Assembly: GCA_964472545.1 (NCBI GenBank)
Contig: CAYYNP010000225.1
Span: 1-16,732, forward strand
DNA: 16,732 bases
From: CAYYNP01 sp964472545
GTDB taxonomy: Bacteria > Planctomycetota > Planctomycetia > Pirellulales > Thermoguttaceae
Direction of reading: 5' to 3'
Made by a program: the position numbers and the translations under genes. The notes beneath the pieces are model-generated. The model did not search any database. It was not told where the DNA came from and saw nothing but the letters and a program-made list of their open reading frames with translations. Position 1 is the stretch's first letter. Each line of letters opens with the position of its first letter. Positions 1-6,922 of this stretch are shown here, piece after piece.

Positions 1-154
1 CGGAGTAGTCGCCGTCATCGTCGGCCAGCGTGGAGTCGTTGCGGGCCATGAACTCAGCGATCACCAGCGGGCCGGCGTCGAGCATCAACCGGCGTTCGAG
101 CGGCTCCAGCCGCAGCCGGCGCGGTCTGTGCGGTGCTTCACTGATGATCGACAC
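1..154 (-). CDS. LEPR-motif surface/secreted protein with lamin-tail-like N-terminus (partial, runs off the left edge)
   Basis: This is the first 51 codons of a minus-strand gene whose remainder lies outside the window. The frame is open from position 2 up to a GTG at 154-152. A GAGGT ribosome site at 166-162 sits 7 nt upstream, which decides the start; no ATG lies upstream in frame nearby. An Arg/Pro-rich leader is followed by LEPLERRLMLDA (residues 16-27), matching the LEPR-xLL motif at the N-terminus of many large planctomycete exported proteins. Immediately after comes LVIAEFMARNDSTLADDDGD (30-49), which looks like the opening strand and loop of a lamin-tail domain. Such proteins are usually large, multi-domain and surface-associated. 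The role of this one cannot be read from 51 residues. The family call is from recognised motifs, not a search. Confidence 0.72.
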   Translation of the reverse strand, partial: MSIISEAPHRPRRLRLEPLERRLMLDAGPLVIAEFMARNDSTLADDDGDYS

Positions 155-161
155 GAAAGAA

Positions 162-166
162 ACCTC
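162..166 (-). promoter_or_regulatory. Ribosome binding site setting the GTG start of the LEPR-motif gene
   Basis: GAGGT on the minus strand, 7 nt before the GTG at 154. It is the only good Shine-Dalgarno match near the beginning of this frame, and it places the start just before the LEPR motif. Confidence 0.5.
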
Positions 167-190
167 GAACCCGCGGCAGACGAAAGGAAC

Positions 191-221
191 GTGACACGCG
201 ACCTGCCACTGCCCCTATTAT
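191..221 (+). promoter_or_regulatory. Possible weak promoter for the protease-helicase operon
   Basis: GTGACA (191-196) and TATTAT (216-221) resemble a -35/-10 pair, but the 19-nt spacer is longer than the usual 16-18. If real, transcription would start near 228, leaving a leader of about 190 nt before the protease start. That leader contains the repeated CTCGATCGA boxes. This is a weak call based only on visual consensus matching. Confidence 0.22.
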
Positions 222-244
222 GTCCGCAACGGAGAAAAACACAA

Positions 245-272
245 CTCGATCGAGTACGACGCCCTCGATCGA
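245..272. repeat. Tandem CTCGATCGA boxes in the divergent control region
   Basis: CTCGATCGAG at 245-254 is a perfect 10-bp palindrome. The core CTCGATCGA occurs again at 264-272. The two starts are 19 bp apart, close to two helical turns, so they would face the same side of the DNA. The boxes lie between the divergent LEPR gene and the protease-helicase pair, so they could be an operator. Chance is possible because CGATCG words are common in this GC-rich genome. Confidence 0.35.
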
Positions 273-416
273 ATTCGCCGGCGCGGCGGAAGGGGGTGAT
301 TCCTCGCCCCTGCGGCATGAGGTATCATGTGGAGGAGCCGTCGGAGATCCGTCGAGGGGACGGGCTGCCGTGAGTCGGCGTTCGCCGCAACAGACAAGAG
401 AACCGTGACCGAGTCG

Positions 417-1706
417 ATGCAGAACGACGACCGCCCCGCCTTGGAAGCGCTGCCGTATCACCGGGCGATGTGCGACTACCTGAAGTCGGAAGAGACCGAG
501 GTCTGGCAGTGGTACGCGTCGAACAAGGTCCGCCAGGACCAGGCCGAGGCAGTGCGATTCGAGTTGCTCAAGGCAACCTATCGCGTAGAACGGGACGAAC
601 AGCCGAAGCTCTACGAGGCGGCCGACGCGGTGGCCGAGAGGCTCTCGCCGGGCGTGCCGATCACGATCTACCAAGCGCAAAACCCTACGGGCATCAACGC
701 GTCGTTGGCCAGCCTGCCGGGCGAGGCACATATCGTGTTGCACGGACCGGTGGCGTCGAAGTTGACCGACGTGGAACTGCGAGCCGTGCTGGGACACGAG
801 TTGAGCCACCTGCTGTTGTGGCAACTTTGCGACGGCGAGTTGCTGATCGCCGACCAGGTGCTGGCGGCCATGACGTTCGATCCGGCAGTTCGGCCGGCCC
901 ACTTCGCCGCCGCGCGGTTGTTTGCGCTGTACAACGAGATCTTCTGCGACCGTGGGGCGCTGCTGGTGGCCGAGGATCCGCTGGCCGTGATTTCGATGTT
1001 GGTGAAGTTGGAGACCGAACTCGAAGACGTCAGCGGCGAAAGCTACCTTCGCCAGGCCGAGGAGATCTTCACCAAGGGCAAGCCGGTCGCCGATCAATTC
1101 ACGCACCCGGAGACGTTCATCCGCGCAAGAGCCGTGAAGCTTTGGGCCGAGGGCGATCCGGAGTCGAACGCGAAGATCGAAGGCATGATCGAGGGCGCGC
1201 CGGCGCTGCAGTCGCTGGATCTGCTGGGGCAGACGAAGGTTGCGGCGCTAACGCGCCGGCTGGTCGACGCGGCGCTGGCACCGCGGTGGATGCGGACAGA
1301 GTTGACGTTGGCCCATGCGCGGCTTTACTTCGAGGATTACACTCCCGCCGAAGACCGACCTGGGGATTCGTCTCAGCAGCCACGCCAAAGGCCTTTCGAC
1401 CCGGCGGCGGCCTGGGAGCCGCTCGCAGCCGACGATTTCCAAACCGACGACCGTCCGCTACGCGACTACTACTGTTTTATACTGTTGGATTTCGTCACGG
1501 CCGATCGAGACCTGGAGGAAGGGCCGTTGGCCGTGGCGCTGGTATTGAGCGAGCGGCTGGGCCTGAAAGAGCGCTTCACGGAAATCGCCAGAAAGGAACT
1601 CCGCCTGCGAAAGAAGCAGCTGGAGAAGATCGACCGGAAGCGGGACGAGTTGATCGAGAAGGCGGATGCGGCCTACAAGAAAGATGGGGCGATGCAATCA
1701 CCATGA
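417..1706 (+). CDS. M48-like zinc metalloprotease, soluble, coupled to a helicase-nuclease
   Basis: A 429-residue protein if started at ATG 417. It carries the zincin motif HELSH (H127, E128, H131) and, about 45 residues on, NEIFCD (N173, E174, D178). That matches the NExxxD third-ligand motif of M48 (HtpX/Ste24-like) peptidases, so a zinc-dependent peptidase is well supported. No hydrophobic membrane span is seen, unlike HtpX and Ste24, so it is probably cytoplasmic. The C-terminus (about 385-429) is charged and Lys/Glu-rich, probably helical. The last four bases (ATGA, 1703-1706) overlap the start of the helicase gene, implying translational coupling and joint function. The start is uncertain: GTG 405 and ATG 327 (with a partial GAGG site) are in frame, but the residues between 327 and 417 are Arg-rich and look non-coding. 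The substrate is unknown. Confidence 0.8.
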   Translation: MQNDDRPALEALPYHRAMCDYLKSEETEVWQWYASNKVRQDQAEAVRFELLKATYRVERDEQPKLYEAADAVAERLSPGVPITIYQAQNPTGINASLASLPGEAHIVLHGPVASKLTDVELRAVLGHELSHLLLWQLCDGELLIADQVLAAMTFDPAVRPAHFAAARLFALYNEIFCDRGALLVAEDPLAVISMLVKLETELEDVSGESYLRQAEEIFTKGKPVADQFTHPETFIRARAVKLWAEGDPESNAKIEGMIEGAPALQSLDLLGQTKVAALTRRLVDAALAPRWMRTELTLAHARLYFEDYTPAEDRPGDSSQQPRQRPFDPAAAWEPLAADDFQTDDRPLRDYYCFILLDFVTADRDLEEGPLAVALVLSERLGLKERFTEIARKELRLRKKQLEKIDRKRDELIEKADAAYKKDGAMQSP

Positions 1707-4700
1707 GCGGCTTTCGCGACTTTCTCAGAGACCGGATCGAAACGGGTGGCTTCTCGACGGAAGACACTTTGATCAGCTTTCTGCCGCTGTTGCGCGAGGT
1801 GATCGAGGCGCACGGCCGCGACGTGGTGGCGCCGCTGGAGGGATTGGGCGACTTGCAGGTCGAGGGCGCGAGAATCTGGTTCTCGGAAGACCGCTGCCGC
1901 CCGCCCCGGCAGAGGGCTTCCGAGTTGCGGCGCGTGGAGTTGGCCAATCGGGCGGCCGTGGAAATCGTCTCCGAAAGCCGCCGCACAAGCGACGTGGGTG
2001 ACGGCGAAGAGCAGATCGTGAACCTTCAGATCGGAGGCCGCGAGGAGCCGATTGTGCGCCCCGTGTTCCTGCCCGGCTACGTGAGTTGGGAACATCAAAT
2101 CGGCCACCACGATCCGTTGACCGACGTCTTCAGCCTGGGCCTGATCCTGGCCAGCCTGGCGTGCAACCTGGACCTGACCGAGCCGGACCAACTCGAAGCG
2201 TACGTTTCCAATCGGCAGAACCTCTTCGCCCTGAATCCAGGTTTGCACCCCGTGTTTGCCCGGGCGATCGTGCGGATGACGGAACTCGATCGCCACCGCC
2301 GCGTGCAGGATTTGCCCGCCCTGTTGAAGAACCTGGAGAACTACCGCGACCAGGAGGTCGACTTCGAGTTCGATCTCGCCCGGGTCGAGGGTTTCGGGCG
2401 CAAGGACGTCCGATCGAAGCAGCAGGTGGTGCTGAACAGGCTGCAGGAACGGCTGTTCGAACTTTCGCGTCGCAACCGGCTGTTGCACTTCCGCCCCACG
2501 ATGCAGACGGTCAATCTGACGCACGCTTCCGTGCCGCTGTCGTTCGACATCCGCAACATCCGCGGCGAGCAAGTTCTTATCTGGAACGAGGAGCTTCACA
2601 AGGCCGCGGTTTCCGGGCGGCAGATTTCGCTTAATAAGTACCTCAACTTCGCCGAGGCGCTCTATCTTCCCAGCGTGTTGGATCGCATTCTGGCGGATAC
2701 CCGCCGCGACATGGCGGAGTTCGGCTTCGCCCAATTGCGGCTGGTGGTCTGCTTTCTGCATTGGGCCAATCTCAAGGAGAAGCCGATCGAGCGGTTCGAA
2801 TCGCCGTTGGTGCTGTTGCCGGTGCGGCTGAAGAAGAAGAAGGGCATTCGCGATACCTATACCCTGCAGATCGTTTCGGAAGAGGCCGAGGTCAACCCGG
2901 TCATCCGCCACCAGTTCAAGCAACTCTATGCCATCGACTTGCCCGAAACGCTCGATCTTTCCAGCACGGACCTGGGCACGTTCTTCGAGTATCTCGAGGC
3001 CCAGATCGCCGCCAGCGAATCGGCGGTGACGCTGGAGAAGATCGATCGGCCGCGGATCGAGTTGATCCACGAGAAGGCACGGCGAAAGCTCGATCAATAT
3101 CGCCGCCGGGCGCGGATCGCCGGACGCGGCGTGCGGAGCTTCTTGGACCTCGACTACAGTTACGACCCGGCCAACTACAACCCGCTGGGCATCAAGCTCT
3201 TCAGCGCGTTGATCCGTCCGCCGAGTACGCGGCTGCGCGAGATCATCGAAGAATCGCCGCGACCTCGGGTGTTCGCTTGCGGCGAGCCGGAACCGCCGGC
3301 CGTCGAGAAACAACGCACGCTCTACGCGTTGCGCGAGGGCGGCGACGAGAATCCCTACACTTGGAGCTTCGACCTTTGCAGCGTAACGCTGGCCAACTTC
3401 AAGTATCGCAAGATGTCGTTGGTTCGCGACTACGAGACGCTGCTTGCCAACGGCCAGGACAACGACGCCTTCGACGCCACTTTCTCGCTGGTGCCGCGTC
3501 CCGTGCAGCAAGAGTTGCCCCAGGTGCCGCCGCTGGCCGACCGCCACGACGTCGTGCTCTGCGACCCCACGCAAGCCACCGCCATCGCCGAAGCCCGCTC
3601 CGCAAAGAGCTACATCATCCAGGGCCCTCCGGGCACGGGCAAGTCGCAAACGATCACCAACCTGATCGCCGACTACGTCGCCCGGGGCAAACGCGTCTTG
3701 TTCGTCTGCGAGAAGCGGGCGGCCATCGACGTGGTCTTCGCCCGCTTGCGGCAGTGCGGCCTGGGCGAACTCTGCTGCCTGATCCACGACTCGCAGACGG
3801 ACAAGAAAGAGTTCGTGATGAACCTCAAGCAGACCTACGAGTCGTTCCTGGCGGAAGGCGCCGCCAAAGCCTCGCAGAAAGGTCTTAGCCGCGACACGTT
3901 GCTCGAGCGGATCGAGGAGGAGATCGGCCCGCTGGAGCATTTCGACCGGGCGATGCAGGCCACGCCCAAGCCGGCCGGCGTGCCGTTACGGCGACTACTG
4001 GGCCGGTGTGTCGAGCTGTGGGACCAGCTTCCGGCGCTTTCGGCGATCCAGCGCGAACGCCTGCCCAACTACGCCGCCTGGTGCGAGAACTACGACCGGC
4101 TCGAACGCTTCCACGGCACGGTTCGGGAGATCCAGCCGGACGGCATCCTGGCACATCATCCGTTGCGGCTGCTGTCGCCGTCGCTGGCCGCGCTGGATCA
4201 TCCCCTCGAGCTGGTCGGCGGGACGATCGAGGCGGCGCTGAAGCACCTGGCCAACGCGGAAGAAACCATGGGCCGCTGCGGAATACCGCGGACCGAATGG
4301 CAAACGCTGGCCCGGGCCCGCGCACTGATCGACTACGCGGCCGACGTGGCCCCATTGGCCGAGATCGGACGGATGCCGCTCCTCGATCCAAAGACTGAAT
4401 CGGCCGGTCGGTTCGACGCCGACGTAAAGTCGCTTCAACGGCAGGGCGCCGCCGTCGAAGCGACCCGCGAGAAGACCGCCGCATGGCGAGCGAAGCTGCC
4501 GGAGGACGACGCGGCCACGGCACTGGAGCAAGCCCGGACGTTCGAGCAGAGTTCCTTCGCCTGGCTGAGACCTTCGTGGTGGCGGCTGCGGCGGATTCTC
4601 AAGCGGGCGTACGACTTCAGTACCCACGTGGTCCGGCCCAGTTGGAGCCAAGTGCTCTCGGCGTTGGCCGAAGAGTACGCCCAACTTGGAGAGTATCGCG

Positions 4701-6898
4701 CTTGCTGCGGGTCGATCGCCCGCGACTTTGGCATTCCCGGCGACGTCGAGCAGATGATCGAGCGCGTCGCCCGCCTGCGCAGCGAGCTTCCGCAATTGCC
4801 CGGCTGGCTGGTGCGGATACACGCCGCGCTGCTGAAGTCCGATAAGGCCGGCAAGATCGCGTCGCGGATTGTGGCGGCCGGCGACGCGGTCGGTGCGACG
4901 ATCAACGCGTTGGACAAGATCCTGGAGAACTACGAAGACGTCGCCCTTGGCGAACTTGGCGACGACTTGACCTCGATTCAGCAATCGCTCGACGATCTGC
5001 CGGACTTTCTGCACGGCCTCTCCGATCTGGCCGACGCGCCGCGGTCGCTGGTCGAGGCACTGCGAACGTTGCCGCTGTCGCCGTCGCAGTTGGAGGCCGC
5101 CGTGGCCGACGAAAGCCTGCGGCACGTCTACCGCGACGACCGCCCTCTGCGGCGATTCACCGGCCCGGTCCGAAGGCGCCACGTTCACCGGCTGGCCGAT
5201 CTGTGCCAATCGTGGCGGGAGTCGAACGCAGCCGCCATCCGCCGTGGCGTTTGCGACCGCTTCGCCGAACACGTGCGAATCTCCAGCCTGCCGGCGGCCA
5301 AATCGACCGCCGAGCAGAAGGAGTTCAAAAAGGCCTACAACCGCGGCCGCCGCGAATTGGAGCACGAGTTCGGCAAGACGATGCGTTACAAGTCGATCCG
5401 CGACCTGGTGGCCGGCGAGTCGGGCGAGGTGGTCAAGGATCTCAAGCCCGTGTGGCTGATGAGCCCGCTGAGCGTTTCCGATACGCTGCCGCTGGACACC
5501 GACCACGTCGACGTGGTGATCTTCGACGAGGCCAGCCAGATCACGCTCGAGGAGTCGATCCCCTCGATCTTCCGCGCCGCCCAGGCGATCGTGGTGGGCG
5601 ACGAAATGCAGCTTCCGCCGACCGACTTCTTCTCGGCCAAACGGAGTGAAGAGGAAGAGGAGATCCTGGTCGAAGAGGGCGGCGAGTTGGTGGCCTACGA
5701 CCTGGAGAGCAACAGCTTCCTCAATCACGCAGCCAAGAACCTGCCGTCGACGATGCTCGGCTGGCACTACCGCAGCCGCAGCGAATCGCTGATCAGTTTC
5801 TCGAACTGGGTCTTCTACGACGGCAAGCTGTTGACCGTGCCCGAAGAAGAGTTACCCGCCCCGGATCGCCGCCCGCTGACGGCGCGGCAGGCTTCCGACG
5901 CCGACCAGCGCGCGGCGGAAGTGCTCGTCCGCCCGATCAGTTTTCACTTTCTCGAACACGGCGTCTACGAAAACCGCCGCAATCGTGCCGAGGCCGACTA
6001 CATCGCACGGCTCGTCCGCCAACTGGCGGCAACCCGCCCGCGAATCAGCCTGGGCGTGGTCGCCTTCTCGGAAGCCCAGCAGGACGAAATCAACAATGCG
6101 CTCAGCCGCCTCGGGCAGGAAGACCCCGCATTTGGCGACGCGCTCGATGCAGAGTTCGAACGCGAAGAGGACGGGCAATTCGTCGGCCTGCTGGTCAAAA
6201 ACCTGGAGAATATCCAAGGCGACGAGCGCGACGTGGTGATCCTGAGCGTCTGCTACGGCCACGACGCCCGCGGCAAGATGCGGATGAACTTCGGCCCGAT
6301 CAACAAGAGCGGCGGCGAAAAGCGGCTGAACGTGGCCTTCTCCCGCGCAAAGCACAACATGGTGCTGGTCAGTTCGATCCGCTACACCGCGATCACCAAC
6401 GACTACAACGACGGAGCCAACTGCCTGAAGAATTATCTGCGATACGCCGACGCCGTTTCGTCGGGCAACGCACAGGCCGTGCAGCGCGTGTTGCACGGCG
6501 CGTCGCGCTGGCACGACCCCGCGCAAACGCCGGACACGCCGGCCGCCGATTCGCTGGCCGATCAGATCGCCGCAGCAATCGCCGAGCACGGCTACCTCGT
6601 CGACCGCGGCGTCGGCCAATCTCACTTCCGCTGCGATCTGGCCGTGCGGCGTGCCGAAGATGCGGCCTATCGGCTGGGCATTCTCGTCGACGGCGACGCC
6701 TACTACGACCAGGAAGACCTGCTCGAACGCGACCTGATGCGTCCGCAGTTGCTGGGGGCGTTCGGGTGGAACGTGGCACACGTATTGGCCAAGGACTGGT
6801 ATGATGATCGCGACGGTGTGTTGGAGCGGCTGCTGCGCGCGGCCGAAGGAGAGGACGATTTTGACCCGGCGGACGACACGCCGCCGGATGACGATTGA
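1703..6898 (+). CDS. Degenerate kinase C-lobe / DUF4011-like / SF1 helicase / Vsr-like nuclease fusion protein
   Basis: A 1731-residue protein starting at ATG 1703, inside the stop of the protease gene. Residues about 33-215 resemble a Ser/Thr kinase C-lobe (YVSWEH, LTDVFSLGLIL, MTELDRHRRV), but the N-lobe, HRD and DFG are missing. Residues about 240-560 look like DUF4011. An Upf1-type SF1 helicase core follows: Walker A GPPGTGKS 641-648, DEASQ 1275-1279, GDEMQLPPT 1299-1307, WHYRS 1354-1358, ENIQGDER 1502-1509, NVAFSRAK 1543-1550. About 600 mostly helical residues separate Walker A from Walker B, as is usual for this group. The C-terminus (about 1620-1715) matches the Vsr/MTES_1575 nuclease fold: D1645, LVDGDAYY from 1662, a retained ERD, and FGW. 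It would be an ATP-driven nucleic-acid translocase with a possible nuclease tail. This architecture is typical of bacterial conflict systems; a defence role is inference. Confidence 0.86.
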   Translation: MSGFRDFLRDRIETGGFSTEDTLISFLPLLREVIEAHGRDVVAPLEGLGDLQVEGARIWFSEDRCRPPRQRASELRRVELANRAAVEIVSESRRTSDVGDGEEQIVNLQIGGREEPIVRPVFLPGYVSWEHQIGHHDPLTDVFSLGLILASLACNLDLTEPDQLEAYVSNRQNLFALNPGLHPVFARAIVRMTELDRHRRVQDLPALLKNLENYRDQEVDFEFDLARVEGFGRKDVRSKQQVVLNRLQERLFELSRRNRLLHFRPTMQTVNLTHASVPLSFDIRNIRGEQVLIWNEELHKAAVSGRQISLNKYLNFAEALYLPSVLDRILADTRRDMAEFGFAQLRLVVCFLHWANLKEKPIERFESPLVLLPVRLKKKKGIRDTYTLQIVSEEAEVNPVIRHQFKQLYAIDLPETLDLSSTDLGTFFEYLEAQIAASESAVTLEKIDRPRIELIHEKARRKLDQYRRRARIAGRGVRSFLDLDYSYDPANYNPLGIKLFSALIRPPSTRLREIIEESPRPRVFACGEPEPPAVEKQRTLYALREGGDENPYTWSFDLCSVTLANFKYRKMSLVRDYETLLANGQDNDAFDATFSLVPRPVQQELPQVPPLADRHDVVLCDPTQATAIAEARSAKSYIIQGPPGTGKSQTITNLIADYVARGKRVLFVCEKRAAIDVVFARLRQCGLGELCCLIHDSQTDKKEFVMNLKQTYESFLAEGAAKASQKGLSRDTLLERIEEEIGPLEHFDRAMQATPKPAGVPLRRLLGRCVELWDQLPALSAIQRERLPNYAAWCENYDRLERFHGTVREIQPDGILAHHPLRLLSPSLAALDHPLELVGGTIEAALKHLANAEETMGRCGIPRTEWQTLARARALIDYAADVAPLAEIGRMPLLDPKTESAGRFDADVKSLQRQGAAVEATREKTAAWRAKLPEDDAATALEQARTFEQSSFAWLRPSWWRLRRILKRAYDFSTHVVRPSWSQVLSALAEEYAQLGEYRACCGSIARDFGIPGDVEQMIERVARLRSELPQLPGWLVRIHAALLKSDKAGKIASRIVAAGDAVGATINALDKILENYEDVALGELGDDLTSIQQSLDDLPDFLHGLSDLADAPRSLVEALRTLPLSPSQLEAAVADESLRHVYRDDRPLRRFTGPVRRRHVHRLADLCQSWRESNAAAIRRGVCDRFAEHVRISSLPAAKSTAEQKEFKKAYNRGRRELEHEFGKTMRYKSIRDLVAGESGEVVKDLKPVWLMSPLSVSDTLPLDTDHVDVVIFDEASQITLEESIPSIFRAAQAIVVGDEMQLPPTDFFSAKRSEEEEEILVEEGGELVAYDLESNSFLNHAAKNLPSTMLGWHYRSRSESLISFSNWVFYDGKLLTVPEEELPAPDRRPLTARQASDADQRAAEVLVRPISFHFLEHGVYENRRNRAEADYIARLVRQLAATRPRISLGVVAFSEAQQDEINNALSRLGQEDPAFGDALDAEFEREEDGQFVGLLVKNLENIQGDERDVVILSVCYGHDARGKMRMNFGPINKSGGEKRLNVAFSRAKHNMVLVSSIRYTAITNDYNDGANCLKNYLRYADAVSSGNAQAVQRVLHGASRWHDPAQTPDTPAADSLADQIAAAIAEHGYLVDRGVGQSHFRCDLAVRRAEDAAYRLGILVDGDAYYDQEDLLERDLMRPQLLGAFGWNVAHVLAKDWYDDRDGVLERLLRAAEGEDDFDPADDTPPDDD

Positions 6899-6910
6899 GC
6901 AAGGCGCGTC

Positions 6911-6916
6911 GGGAGG
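6911..6916 (+). promoter_or_regulatory. Ribosome binding site of the di-heme propeller gene
   Basis: GGGAGG lies 6 nt before ATG 6923. It supports that start, which also gives a well-formed signal peptide. It falls in the 24-nt gap after the helicase stop, so read-through transcription from the helicase operon is possible. Confidence 0.55.
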
Positions 6917-6922
6917 TGTGCG

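Noticed and set aside
220..408. Possible small gene starting at ATG 220 in the divergent region
   Set aside because: No ribosome site, no recognisable motif, and its start overlaps the putative -10; treated as non-coding leader.
138..1106. 322-codon minus-strand open frame opposite the protease
   Set aside because: Antisense shadow; the partial LEPR gene uses a different frame with a proper ribosome site.
470..1702. In-frame upstream extension of the helicase gene through the protease gene
   Set aside because: The frame is open only as a by-product of high GC; its translation is Arg/Gly-rich with no motifs, while the overlapping frame encodes a clear HELSH/NEIFCD protease that ends at the helicase ATG.
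1673..3940. 755-codon minus-strand open frame opposite the helicase
   Set aside because: It mirrors the codon bias of the plus-strand gene, shows no recognisable domain and no ribosome site; the plus strand has full helicase motifs.
3995..5767. 590-codon minus-strand open frame opposite the helicase middle
   Set aside because: Same reason: antisense shadow of a GC-rich gene, low-complexity Arg/Val/Gln content, no motifs.
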